Source: Acidobacteriota bacterium
Lineage (GTDB): Bacteria > Acidobacteriota > Vicinamibacteria > Vicinamibacterales > CAVVIG01
Direction of reading: 5' to 3'
Length of the DNA stretch: 55,144 bases
Assembly (NCBI GenBank): GCA_017883165.1
Contig: JADGOC010000007.1
Location: forward strand, 1-55,144
The position numbers and the translations under genes are program-made. Below the pieces are notes generated by a model. The model did no database searches, was not told the DNA's origin, and worked only from the letters and a program-made list of their open reading frames with translations. Below, piece after piece: positions 34,064-42,187 of the stretch (the first letter of the stretch is position 1; every line of letters starts with the position of its first letter).

Positions 34064-36787
34064 ATGAGACACACCATTGCCTGTGTCGTCGCCGCGGCTC
34101 TCCTTCTCGCGGGCACGGCGACCACCTTCGCGCAGACCTTCAGCGGGTCGATCTCCGGTGTCGTGAAGGACGAGCAGGGCGGCGTACTGCCTGGCGCGAC
34201 CGTCACGCTGACCGGCAAGACCGGCACCAAGACGATCACCACTGACGCCAACGGCGCCTACCGCTTCCCCGGTCTCGATCCGGAGACCTACTCGGTCTCG
34301 GCCGTGCTCGGCAACAGCTTCCGCCCGGCCAAGGAAGACAACATCAAGGTCAGCGTCGGATCGACGCTGAACGTCGACCTCATCATGAAGGTCGGCGGCA
34401 TCTCCGAAGCGGTGAGCGTCGTCGCCAGCGCGGAGGTCGTGGACGTCAAGAGCAGCGCCACGCAGACCAACATCTCGCAGGACCTGCTGGCCAACGCGCC
34501 GATCACGCGCACGGCCATCAACGTGTTCAACGTGATGCCGGGGGCCAACAGCAACTCGGTGTACGGCGGCGAGTCGAGCTCGTCGAACGCGCTCCTGATC
34601 GACGGCGTTGATACGCGCGATCCGGAGGGCGGCACCGCCTGGACGTTCTACAACTACAACATCGTGCAGGAAATCCAGATTCAGGGGCTGGGTGCACCGG
34701 CCGAGTACGGCGGCTTCACCGGCGCCGTCGTCAACACGGTGACCAAGTCGGGCGGCAATCGCTATTCGGGCCTCTTCGACATCATCGGCACCAACAGTAG
34801 TCTCGGGTCGAACAACACGACCGCCGCCATCACGGCGGCGAACCCGGCGCTCGGCCAGCCGGCGGTGACGAAGAAGTTCGTCGACTTCACGACGCAGATC
34901 GGCGGGCCGATCAAACAGGACAAGCTGTTCTTCTTCCTCAGCGCGCAGCGCTTTCAGCAGGACTCCGATCCGAGCGGTCCGGTGACGACCCTCCACGAAG
35001 TGAGCCCGCGGTTCAACGTCAAGCTCACGTGGCAGCCCACGGCGAACGACAACTATACGTTCCACCTGCAGTACGACGCGTACAACATCGTCGGCCGGGC
35101 GGGCGTCTCGGAGCTGCTCGCCACCGACGCACTCACCAACCACGAAGACGCACCCGAGTTCGTGTGGCTCGGCCAGTGGCGGCACATCTTCAACTCGTCG
35201 ACGTTCGCCGAGGTGAAGTACACCGGCTGGTGGGGCTACTACGACCTCAATCCGGCGGTGAATCTGCCGGGGCACATCGACGAGAACGGCACGCCGTCGG
35301 TGTCGCAGGGGTGGTTCTACTATGCCGACCGCGGCCGCGATCAGGTGAACGCGTCGGTGTCACACTACGCCGACGCCTTCGGCAAGCACGAGCTGAAGTT
35401 CGGCGCCGAGTTCGAGCACAGCAAAGTGCGCAACCGCTACGGGTACGTGAACAACATCTCGTACTACGACTACGGCGGCCAGCCGTACCTCGCGTACAGC
35501 TACGGCTACGACGTGTCGGCCACCAATAACCGTCAGAGCGTGTTCGTCCAGGACTCCTGGAAGGTCGGCGATCGGCTGACGCTCAATCCGGGCGTTCGCA
35601 CCGACTTCATCCAGGGCAGCAACCCGACGGTCGGCAAGGTGTACTCGACGACCAACGTCGCGCCGCGCCTCGGCTTTGCGTGGGACGTGACCGGCAACTT
35701 CAAAACGGTCCTCAAGGGCGCTTACAGCCAGTACTACGACGGTGCCATGGCCGTCGCCTTCGAGCGAGCGGTGCCGGGCGTCGCCCCGCGACTCACCTAT
35801 GACGTCAGCGTCCCAGGCCAGAAGACGCTCATCGACACGTTCAACTCACCCATCTACAAGATGGACCCGAACATCAAGCACCCGCGCGTGGACGAGGTGT
35901 ACGGCGCGCTCGAACGGGAGCTGGGGTCGTCGATGCGGCTCACGGTGACGGGGATTTACCGGGAGAACAAGAACTTCATCAACTCGATCAGCCCGTCGGC
36001 GACGTGGTTGCCGGTCACGGTGACCAACGGCCTCACCAACGCGCCGCTGACGTTGTATCAGTGGGCTAATCGAGCCGCGACCCAGACCGATTTCCTGGTC
36101 ACCAACGTGAACGGCTTCGCCTACAAGGATCCCAGCGGGAACCTCCTCGGCACGGCCGATCCGTTCCGCAAGTACAAAGCCTTCATGGCGGTGCTCAACA
36201 AGCGTCTGAGCAATCGCTGGACGGCGCAGGTGTCCTATGTGCTGTCAGAGGCCACCGGCACGGTCGACAACACGAGCGATGCGCAGGTGAGCAGCCGGCA
36301 GTTCGAGACGCCGGTGCTGGCGCTCGTCAACGTCAACGGGAATCTCACCAACAGCCGCACGCACGAGTTCAAGCTGCTCGGCACTTACACGATCCCGGTC
36401 ATCGACGTGTCGATGAGCACGTACTGGCACATGATCAGCGGCCGGCCGTACACCCCGTTCCAGCAGTACACGTCGTCAACGCTGGGGCTCTCGGGGCAGT
36501 CGAGCGCGTATCGCCGTCCGCTGCTCGAGGCGCGCGGCATGGAGCGCAATCCGCCGGAACGGATCGTCGATCTGAGCTTCGAGAAGGTCATTCCGCTGTC
36601 GGGCCGCGACAAGATCGGGATCTACGCGCAGGTCCTGAACGCGCTCAACGCGAGCACGATCACGTCGGCGCAGAATCGCGTGCCGAACACATCGATCTCG
36701 GGCATCGCGAACCCGATTCTCTACGGAGCGCCCGGCACCATCATCGCTCCGCGGCAGATCAACTTCGGCGGACGCTGGTCGTTCTAA
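34064..36787 (+). CDS. TonB-dependent receptor with N-terminal carboxypeptidase-regulatory-like domain
   Basis: 907 residues. A signal peptide ends near TFAQ (residue 24). Residues about 28-110 form a CarboxypepD_reg-like beta-sandwich (GSISGVVKDEQGGVLPGATV, then TTDANGAYRFPGLDPETYSV). A plug domain follows with LIDGVDTRDPEGG and GAPAEYGGFTGAVVNTVTKSGG, then a 22-strand type barrel ending in the outer-membrane signal ..NFGGRWSF with terminal Phe. This Oar/SusC-like architecture is expanded in Acidobacteriota. It imports an unknown large substrate, likely an oligosaccharide or peptide, across the outer membrane. The ATG at 34064 has AGGAG upstream. Confidence 0.92.
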   Translation: MRHTIACVVAAALLLAGTATTFAQTFSGSISGVVKDEQGGVLPGATVTLTGKTGTKTITTDANGAYRFPGLDPETYSVSAVLGNSFRPAKEDNIKVSVGSTLNVDLIMKVGGISEAVSVVASAEVVDVKSSATQTNISQDLLANAPITRTAINVFNVMPGANSNSVYGGESSSSNALLIDGVDTRDPEGGTAWTFYNYNIVQEIQIQGLGAPAEYGGFTGAVVNTVTKSGGNRYSGLFDIIGTNSSLGSNNTTAAITAANPALGQPAVTKKFVDFTTQIGGPIKQDKLFFFLSAQRFQQDSDPSGPVTTLHEVSPRFNVKLTWQPTANDNYTFHLQYDAYNIVGRAGVSELLATDALTNHEDAPEFVWLGQWRHIFNSSTFAEVKYTGWWGYYDLNPAVNLPGHIDENGTPSVSQGWFYYADRGRDQVNASVSHYADAFGKHELKFGAEFEHSKVRNRYGYVNNISYYDYGGQPYLAYSYGYDVSATNNRQSVFVQDSWKVGDRLTLNPGVRTDFIQGSNPTVGKVYSTTNVAPRLGFAWDVTGNFKTVLKGAYSQYYDGAMAVAFERAVPGVAPRLTYDVSVPGQKTLIDTFNSPIYKMDPNIKHPRVDEVYGALERELGSSMRLTVTGIYRENKNFINSISPSATWLPVTVTNGLTNAPLTLYQWANRAATQTDFLVTNVNGFAYKDPSGNLLGTADPFRKYKAFMAVLNKRLSNRWTAQVSYVLSEATGTVDNTSDAQVSSRQFETPVLALVNVNGNLTNSRTHEFKLLGTYTIPVIDVSMSTYWHMISGRPYTPFQQYTSSTLGLSGQSSAYRRPLLEARGMERNPPERIVDLSFEKVIPLSGRDKIGIYAQVLNALNASTITSAQNRVPNTSISGIANPILYGAPGTIIAPRQINFGGRWSF

Positions 36788-36796
36788 ATAGGGGTT

Positions 36797-36830
36797 GAAG
36801 GCTGGGGGCTCGGGTGAGCCTCCAGTCTTC
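36797..36830 (+). terminator. Hairpin terminator after the TonB-dependent receptor
   Basis: GAAGGCTGGGGGCTC (36797-36811), loop GGGT, GAGCCTCCAGTCTTC (36816-36830). The 15-bp stem has only two G-U pairs. It begins 9 nt after the receptor stop. No T-run follows; instead a TACAAT box for the next gene begins 2 nt later. Confidence 0.6.
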
Positions 36831-36832
36831 AG

Positions 36833-36838
36833 TACAAT
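36833..36838 (+). promoter_or_regulatory. -10 box of the fdhE-like gene
   Basis: TACAAT lies 6 nt before GTG 36845, with no Shine-Dalgarno between, consistent with leaderless initiation. The upstream hairpin occupies the -35 region. Confidence 0.4.
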
Positions 36839-36844
36839 CTCCGC

Positions 36845-37711
36845 GTGAACGATCGTCCGCCCCGCCCCCAGCGCGCTGAACCGCGTGAAATCGTCGAGCT
36901 GAAAGAACTGAAGACGACGCAGCCCGAGCTGGCGTCGGCCGTCGACATGCAGGTCGCACTCGTCGACATGCAGCGCCGCGTGCAGTCGCGCGTGCCGCTG
37001 CCCTGGTTCCAGGCCGATCCCGAGTGGCTGCGCGCGCAGCAGGCGGCGGGGCGTCCACTCGTCCGCTTCACCGATATTCCGCTCGACTGGACCGACTTCC
37101 GCCTGACGTTCCGGCAGACGGCCGACATCCTGCGCCGGTTCGACGCGCTCGACTCGGCCGAACACCAGCAGATCGTCGCCCTCGCGCGCGACGGCAACGC
37201 GCTCCAGCCGCTCGTCGAGCGGTGGTACGCCGCGACGTCGGGCGTGGACGGCGCCGATCCGCGCCAGCGCGCGCCCGAGGGCGCGCCGCCCAATCTCGAT
37301 CAGGTGCTCGTCCTCGCCATGCGGCCGTTTCTCGCCAGGTGCGCCGAGGTCCTGATGCAGCGGGCCGAGCTGGCGACGTGGCAGCACGGACACTGCCCGT
37401 GCTGCGGGTGGGAACCGGAGTTCGCGGTGATTGTGCCGACCGGCGAGCGCCGGCTGATTTGCGGCCGCTGCCTCGCGCAGTGGGGGTTCGGCGCCTTCAC
37501 CTGCCCCTTCTGCGCGAATGATGACCGCGCGCTCATCACCTCGTTCGCGACGCGCGACGGCCGCTACCGCGTCTATGCGTGCGACGTCTGCCGCCGCTAT
37601 CTCAAGGCGTACGACGCGCGCCACGCGTCACGGCCGGTGATGGTGTCGGTGGATGCGATCGCGACGCTGCCGCTCGACGCGGCAGCGATGCAGCGCGGGT
37701 ACGTCGGATAA
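36845..37711 (+). CDS. fdhE: Formate dehydrogenase accessory protein FdhE-like
   Basis: 288 residues. The C-terminal zinc/iron-binding region has four paired-cysteine knots: HCPCCGWEPE (C184, C186, C187), ICGRC (C206, C209), TCPFC (C220, C223) and ACDVCRRYLKAYD (C246, C249). The final knot with its Tyr-Leu-Lys-Ala-Tyr is the FdhE signature. FdhE is a cytosolic chaperone for assembly of respiratory formate dehydrogenases and interacts with the catalytic subunit. No formate dehydrogenase gene is in the window. The N-terminal half is helical and less conserved. GTG start, probably leaderless. Confidence 0.85.
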   Translation: MNDRPPRPQRAEPREIVELKELKTTQPELASAVDMQVALVDMQRRVQSRVPLPWFQADPEWLRAQQAAGRPLVRFTDIPLDWTDFRLTFRQTADILRRFDALDSAEHQQIVALARDGNALQPLVERWYAATSGVDGADPRQRAPEGAPPNLDQVLVLAMRPFLARCAEVLMQRAELATWQHGHCPCCGWEPEFAVIVPTGERRLICGRCLAQWGFGAFTCPFCANDDRALITSFATRDGRYRVYACDVCRRYLKAYDARHASRPVMVSVDAIATLPLDAAAMQRGYVG

Positions 37712-37713
37712 AG

Positions 37714-37742
37714 GCAACCACGAAGACACGAACAGTGGTTGC
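37714..37742. terminator. Bidirectional hairpin between convergent genes, containing a repeat copy
   Basis: GCAACCAC (37714-37721) and GTGGTTGC (37735-37742) form an 8-bp stem between the fdhE-like stop (37711) and the carboxypeptidase stop (37751). The loop contains most of the CACGAAGACACGAA repeat (37719-37732). On the plus strand a T-rich tract follows, as expected for termination of fdhE. Confidence 0.55.
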
Positions 37743-37750
37743 GTTTGTTT

Positions 37751-38812
37751 TCAGTGTTGCGGGATCTGCTGCGGCTTGGGCGTGAACATCGTCGCCGCCT
37801 TGGTGGAGAGCCAGTTGAACAGGTTCTGCGTCTCCATGAAGCGCCCCGCGTTCGACCGCGCGCCGAGGACGACGACCGCGACCGACTGGCCGCCGACGCC
37901 TTGCGGAAGACGCAGCAGCGTCGCCAGGCAGTAGCCGGCCTTCGAGATGAAGCCGGTCTTGGCGGCCCGCACGTCCACGTTTTCCCGGCCGAGCAGGCGA
38001 TCCGTGCTGTGGAACGTGATCACACGGTTCTTGGCCGTGCGGACGGTGTATTCCTGGGTCCGCATGACCGACGCGATCCGCTCGTCACCCGACGCGTGCG
38101 TGATGAGCCGCGCCATGTCGTACGCCGACGAGACGTTCTCCGACAGCAGCCCGGACGGGTCCGCGTAGATCGTGCTCTCGAGACCCAGTTCCGCGGCCTT
38201 CTCGTTCATGCGCCGCACGAACCCGACCGACCCGTACGGCGACACGCGCGCGAGGGCGCGCGCGGCGGCGTTGTCGGACGCAATCAGCATCAAATGCAGC
38301 ACATCGTCTGTGGAGAGGCGATCGTTGGCGCGGAGATGCGTCGTGGACGCCTGGAAGACGTCGCTGTGATCGATGGTGATCGGCTGCGTGAGATCGGGAT
38401 TGTTCTCGAGGAACACCGTCGCCGTCATCACTTTGGTGATGCTGGCAATCGAGCGCGGCGCCTGCGAATTCTCTTCCCAGAGCACCTGATTGGTTTCGGG
38501 ATTGTAGATAATCGCGGCGGCGGCGCGCACGTCGGGCACCAGCTCTCCGCTCGCGTCGATCTTGTAGCGCGGCAACACGGTGTCGGCCATCTCACGCGAC
38601 GTCGCGATCGCGTGCGCGCGCGCCAATGTCGCCTTGCGCGACAGCGAGCGCTTCGCTGAGTACAGCGTGCGCTTCGGCGCTTTCGGCGCGGCTTTCGCGT
38701 GCGCGGCCGGTTTCGACTGCGGCCTGGTGGCGGCATCGCTCGTGGGGACGCCGATACAGACGAGGCCGGCGAGCGCAAGATACCCGATCCAGAAAACAGA
38801 TTTCCTGTGCAC
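37751..38812 (-). CDS. D-alanyl-D-alanine carboxypeptidase (low-molecular-weight PBP)
   Basis: About 353 residues. The penicillin-binding motifs are complete: SITK (Ser124/Lys127), SDN (from Ser179) and KTG (from Lys285). A signal peptide (HRKSVFWIGYLALAGLVCIG) precedes a Lys/Ala-rich linker. It trims the terminal D-Ala of peptidoglycan stem peptides in the periplasm (PBP5/6/7-type), and no C-terminal amphipathic anchor is obvious. The frame is open to 38932, but the promoter at 38856-38883 lies downstream of that codon and overlaps an ATG at 38857. GTG 38812, giving an ideal signal peptide, is therefore preferred. Confidence 0.9.
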   Translation of the reverse strand: MHRKSVFWIGYLALAGLVCIGVPTSDAATRPQSKPAAHAKAAPKAPKRTLYSAKRSLSRKATLARAHAIATSREMADTVLPRYKIDASGELVPDVRAAAAIIYNPETNQVLWEENSQAPRSIASITKVMTATVFLENNPDLTQPITIDHSDVFQASTTHLRANDRLSTDDVLHLMLIASDNAAARALARVSPYGSVGFVRRMNEKAAELGLESTIYADPSGLLSENVSSAYDMARLITHASGDERIASVMRTQEYTVRTAKNRVITFHSTDRLLGRENVDVRAAKTGFISKAGYCLATLLRLPQGVGGQSVAVVVLGARSNAGRFMETQNLFNWLSTKAATMFTPKPQQIPQH

Positions 38813-38855
38813 TTGGACTCTTCCCGAGCTAACGTATTCCGTGGTAACGGTCAGC

Positions 38856-38883
38856 ATGATACCAGATAATTCATAGATAGCAA
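38856..38883 (-). promoter_or_regulatory. Promoter of the D-Ala-D-Ala carboxypeptidase gene
   Basis: TTGCTA (38883-38878) and TATCAT (38861-38856) are separated by 16 nt on the minus strand. The predicted transcript start near 38849 leaves a leader of about 37 nt before GTG 38812 and excludes upstream in-frame start codons. Confidence 0.55.
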
Positions 38884-38915
38884 GGGGATTAACGTCCTTC
38901 GAGCCCAGAGGTCCC

Positions 38916-38930
38916 GTGCCAAAATGGCAC
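38916..38930. promoter_or_regulatory. Dyad in a divergent intergenic region
   Basis: GTGCCA-AAA-TGGCAC is a perfect 15-bp interrupted palindrome between the carboxypeptidase promoter and the membrane-protein gene at 38993. Size and position fit a repressor operator; no regulator gene is adjacent. Confidence 0.4.
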
Positions 38931-38992
38931 ACGATGGACGCGGCCCCATTCTACGTATCGGCTGTTTCGGCCTTCCCCGTCAGGAGCGCGTC

Positions 38993-39511
38993 ATGACACC
39001 CCGCGAACAAGAGGAATACAGAGCGCTTCGCGACACGATTCGTGAACGCGGCACCGCGCGCGTCTGGATCTTCGTCGCCGGCGTGGTGGCGTGGGCTGGC
39101 CTCGTCATCGCCACGGCCGCGCTGGCCGCGCTGCCCGTGGCGACACTGCTGCCGCTCCTCGTCCTGGCGGCGGTCTTCGAAGCGGTGTTCAGCCTCCACA
39201 CCGGCGTCGAGCGCATCGGCCGTTACCTGCAGGTCTTCGCGGAGGAGACGACGGGATGGGAACACACGGCGATGGCGTACGGCCGTGCGTACCGCAGCGC
39301 CGGCACCGACCCGCTCTTCGCGATCGTGTTTCTCGCGGCGGCCTTCCTCAACTTCGTGCCGGTGCTCGTCGCGGAGCCGGTCGCGATGGAAGTCGGCGTG
39401 ATCGGCACGATCCACGTCCTGTTCGTCGTGCGCGTGCTCATGGCGCGCCACGCCGCCGGCCGCCAGCGCGCCGTGGATCTTGAACGGTTTCAGGCGCTGA
39501 AAAAAAGTTAG
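38993..39511 (+). CDS. Small multi-pass membrane protein, unknown function
   Basis: About 172 residues. Helices are visible at about residues 22-45 (VWIFVAGVVAWAGLVIATAA), 48-70, 108-130 and 135-155. The N-terminus is charged and soluble (MTPREQEEYRALRDTIRERG). An ATG at 38924 is in frame, but ATG 38993 has AGGAG 4 nt upstream and is preferred. No recognisable catalytic motif. The TAG overlaps the TAA of the convergent M20 peptidase gene in the tetranucleotide TTAG at 39508-39511. Confidence 0.7.
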   Translation: MTPREQEEYRALRDTIRERGTARVWIFVAGVVAWAGLVIATAALAALPVATLLPLLVLAAVFEAVFSLHTGVERIGRYLQVFAEETTGWEHTAMAYGRAYRSAGTDPLFAIVFLAAAFLNFVPVLVAEPVAMEVGVIGTIHVLFVVRVLMARHAAGRQRAVDLERFQALKKS

Positions 39512-40773
39512 GGCCGCGCGAGGGCGATCGTCAGCAGCAGCGCGCGCTCGGTCCCAAGCCACGAATCGGTCGTATCGAAGGTCTCACCGAGCGCGTGGGC
39601 GCCGGTGCCCCGCCCGCCGGCGCCGATCGTGATCGCGGGAATCTTCAGGCTCATCGGCACGTTGGCGTCGGTCGATCCTTCGCCAAGATTCGCGGCGAAT
39701 CCCAGCGCCTTGGTGACCGCGATCGCGGTTTGCACGATCGGCGCTCCGTCGGGCGTCGATCCGGCGGGCCGGTCGCCCACCAAATCCTTCGTCACCGTGA
39801 TCATGCGCGGCGAACCCCAGCGCCCGTTTTCCTCGACCACCGCCGCGTCGACGGCTTTGTGAAAGCTCGCGTCCACCGAGGCAAGCGACGCGGGATCCGA
39901 CGATCGCATGTCCACTTCCATCCAGCCTTCGAACGGAATCGAGTTCACTGACGTACCGCCGCCGATGCGGCCGACATTGAACGTGGTCTTCGGGAGCTTC
40001 GGCACCTGGAAGTCGGCGATCTTGGCGATGGCGCGCCCGAGTGCGTCGATCGGGTTCGCCAGACCGAACGCGCCGAAGCTGTGCCCGCCGGGCCCCTTGA
40101 ACGTCACGCGGTAGCGGTGGCTGCCGACGGCGACATTCGTGATGCCGAGCCCCGAACCGTCAATCGACACGAACCGGTCGATCTGCCCCTTCATCGTCTC
40201 GTTGAACAACTGCTTCATGCCGCGCAGATCGCCGAGGCCTTCCTCGCCGACGTCCGCGACGAAGGTGATGGAGCCGGGCGTGCGTACGTTGGCCTGCTTC
40301 AGCGCGCGGACGACGCCGATGAGCACGGCCAGACCGCGGCAGTCGTCGGCGATCCCGGGGCCGTGCAGGATGGCGCCTTCGCGCCTGACGCGCACGTCGG
40401 TGCCCTGCGGGAAGACCGTGTCGAGGTGCGCCGCGAGCACGAGGTGCGGCGTCGCCGCCGCGCCGGGCCGATCGCCCAGCACGTTGCCGGCCCCATCGAC
40501 GCGCACATTCTGCAGCCCGAGCTGCTGAAAGGTCTGCCTGAGGAGCTCGCCGCGCGCGGTTTCCATGAAGGAGGGCGCCGGCACCTCGCAGAATCGAATG
40601 TCGTCCTCGATCGCCTGCGCCTCGTTGGCTTTTGCGGCGTCGATGGCCGCCATCACCGCCGGGTCTTTCAAGAGGTCGGACGCGGAGATTGCCTTCTCCT
40701 GCGCGCCAAGCGAGCCGACCATCAGCGCGATGGCCATCCAGCAACCCATGACGGCGCGATTTATCTTCTTCAT
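39508..40773 (-). CDS. M20-family metallopeptidase, exported
   Basis: 421 residues with a signal peptide (MKKINRAVMGCWMAIALMVGSLGAQ). Zinc-ligand motifs of the M20/peptidase T-like family are AAHLDTVFP (His, Asp), GPGIADDCRG (bridging Asp), GEEGLGD (catalytic and ligand Glu) and SIDGSG; a dimerisation domain follows with GPGGHSFGAF. The C-terminal His is in GTGAHALGE. It is predicted to be a periplasmic aminopeptidase or tripeptidase-like enzyme. The frame extends to 40839, but ATG 40773 fits the signal peptide. Confidence 0.88.
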   Translation of the reverse strand: MKKINRAVMGCWMAIALMVGSLGAQEKAISASDLLKDPAVMAAIDAAKANEAQAIEDDIRFCEVPAPSFMETARGELLRQTFQQLGLQNVRVDGAGNVLGDRPGAAATPHLVLAAHLDTVFPQGTDVRVRREGAILHGPGIADDCRGLAVLIGVVRALKQANVRTPGSITFVADVGEEGLGDLRGMKQLFNETMKGQIDRFVSIDGSGLGITNVAVGSHRYRVTFKGPGGHSFGAFGLANPIDALGRAIAKIADFQVPKLPKTTFNVGRIGGGTSVNSIPFEGWMEVDMRSSDPASLASVDASFHKAVDAAVVEENGRWGSPRMITVTKDLVGDRPAGSTPDGAPIVQTAIAVTKALGFAANLGEGSTDANVPMSLKIPAITIGAGGRGTGAHALGETFDTTDSWLGTERALLLTIALARP

Positions 40774-40923
40774 TGACGAGATCGTAGCGCAGGATGGCGT
40801 CGTTGCGCGATTGTGCCGATATGTATAACAGCGGCGCACGGAATCAGATGCGGCTCAGCGGTATGAGATTTGCTGTATTTGCTGAGTGACTGGTCGGCAC
40901 GACCGGCCGGAACGGAGGGTCGC

Positions 40924-41145
40924 GTGAGTAGTCTCGTTCGGCTTCTGGGGTTCACCACACTCGCCTGTGGCTGCGTGGTGGGCAAGTACCGCGAGGTGGC
41001 GACCAGCCGGGAAGTCGCCTACGTGGAAGAGAAAAGCCTGAACTGTGGGCATCAGGGCCACCGCCGCAATCACACGATCACGGCGGATCGGCAGGCGTCG
41101 AGTGCGCCGATTGCACCGATTGCCCTGAATACCAAGGCTTCCTAG
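40924..41145 (+). CDS. Small Cys/His-containing protein, unknown function
   Basis: 73 residues. GTG 40924 is preceded by GGAGG at good distance. The protein has a hydrophobic N-terminus with ACGC (LLGFTTLACGCVVG), a charged central segment (KYREVATSREVAYVEEK) and LNCGHQGHRRNHTI, which could bind metal through Cys and several His. The tail is Ala/Pro/Ile-rich. The gap 40774-40923 holds a possible TTGCGC/TATAAC promoter (about 40802-40828) and a GGTCG/CGACC dyad. Coding is supported by the Shine-Dalgarno and composition, but function is unknown. Confidence 0.55.
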   Translation: MSSLVRLLGFTTLACGCVVGKYREVATSREVAYVEEKSLNCGHQGHRRNHTITADRQASSAPIAPIALNTKAS

Positions 41146-41235
41146 CTCCCTCCCTGTCGCCCCACCGGCCACAACCCCTGGTGTCCCTGTTGCATTTCAG
41201 CTCATTTCACGCCCTGCGCCTAACGTACGAAGCCA

Positions 41236-41258
41236 GCCAGGCCGAAACACTGCCTGGC
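41236..41258 (+). promoter_or_regulatory. Inverted repeat abutting the DNA methyltransferase start
   Basis: GCCAGGC (41236-41242), 9-nt loop, GCCTGGC (41252-41258), ending 2 nt before ATG 41261. It covers the expected ribosome-binding region, where no Shine-Dalgarno is seen. It could hide the start codon in a hairpin or serve as a protein-binding operator. Confidence 0.5.
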
Positions 41259-41260
41259 AC

Positions 41261-42187
41261 ATGTCTGTCCTGCTCAAACCGTACAAAATCGTGCCCGGCC
41301 GCCGGGGCGCCAGCCGCTTTTATTTGTCCGATTGCCGTGACGTTTTTCGTCACCTCCCCGCTCACAGCGTGGACGTGATCGTCACCTCGCCGCCCTACAA
41401 CCTCGGCATTGAGTACAACCGGTACGAGGACTCCCTGTCGCAGGCCGACTATCTCGCGTGGACGAGCGACTGGGTGGCGGCGGCGGCTCGCGTGCTCCAT
41501 CCGGAAGGCTCGCTGTTCCTGAATGTGGGAGCCAAGCCGAGCGATCCCTGGACGGCGCTGGACGTGGCGCAGGCCGTCCGGCCCCATCTTCGGCTGCAGA
41601 ACATCATTCACTGGATCAAGTCGATCGCCATCGACCGTGCGTCGGCGGGCGCCGCGGCGGGGCTCTCGCGCGATCTGGCTGTCGGACACTACAAGCCGAT
41701 CAACAGTGATCGTTTTCTGAACGATTGCCACGAGTTCGTGTTCCACTTCACGCCGAGCGGCTCGACGCGTCTCGATCGCCTGGCGCTCGGCGTCGCGTAT
41801 CAGGATCAGTCGAACATCGGCCGCTGGCGCGCCGGAGCCGGCGGCGTCCGGTGCCGCGGCAACACGTGGTTCATCCCATACGAAACCATTCAGCGGCGCG
41901 ACCGGGACCGGCCGCACCCGGCGACCTTCCCGTCGAAGCTCCCCGAGCAATGCCTCCGGCTGCATGGCCTGTCGCGCATCAAGGTCGCGATGGATCCGTT
42001 CCTGGGTTTGGGCAGCACGGCGGTGGCGTGTGCCAGGCTGGGTGTGGGCTTCATCGGTTCCGACATCGATGAAACCTATCTCGACGAGGCGGTGCAGCGG
42101 ACGCGCGACGCGGTGGCGGCGGCCGGCCCTCCGAAGACCCGCAAGGCCGCCCTTCGCGTCGACAAAGCCAAAGGCGCGTCAGCCTGA
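41261..42187 (+). CDS. Orphan DNA methyltransferase (N6-adenine or N4-cytosine, beta class)
   Basis: 308 residues. The catalytic motif IV TSPPYNLG (from residue 42) comes first and the SAM-binding motif I (MDPFLGLGSTAVA, about residue 245) near the C-terminus, the beta-class order. DTSPPY-type DPPY/SPPY enzymes methylate exocyclic amines of adenine or cytosine. A basic C-terminal tail follows. No restriction endonuclease or specificity subunit is next to it, so it may act as a solitary epigenetic methyltransferase. Its last 9 bp overlap the end of the convergent VWA gene. The 115 bp upstream hold the hairpin described separately. Confidence 0.88.
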   Translation: MSVLLKPYKIVPGRRGASRFYLSDCRDVFRHLPAHSVDVIVTSPPYNLGIEYNRYEDSLSQADYLAWTSDWVAAAARVLHPEGSLFLNVGAKPSDPWTALDVAQAVRPHLRLQNIIHWIKSIAIDRASAGAAAGLSRDLAVGHYKPINSDRFLNDCHEFVFHFTPSGSTRLDRLALGVAYQDQSNIGRWRAGAGGVRCRGNTWFIPYETIQRRDRDRPHPATFPSKLPEQCLRLHGLSRIKVAMDPFLGLGSTAVACARLGVGFIGSDIDETYLDEAVQRTRDAVAAAGPPKTRKAALRVDKAKGASA

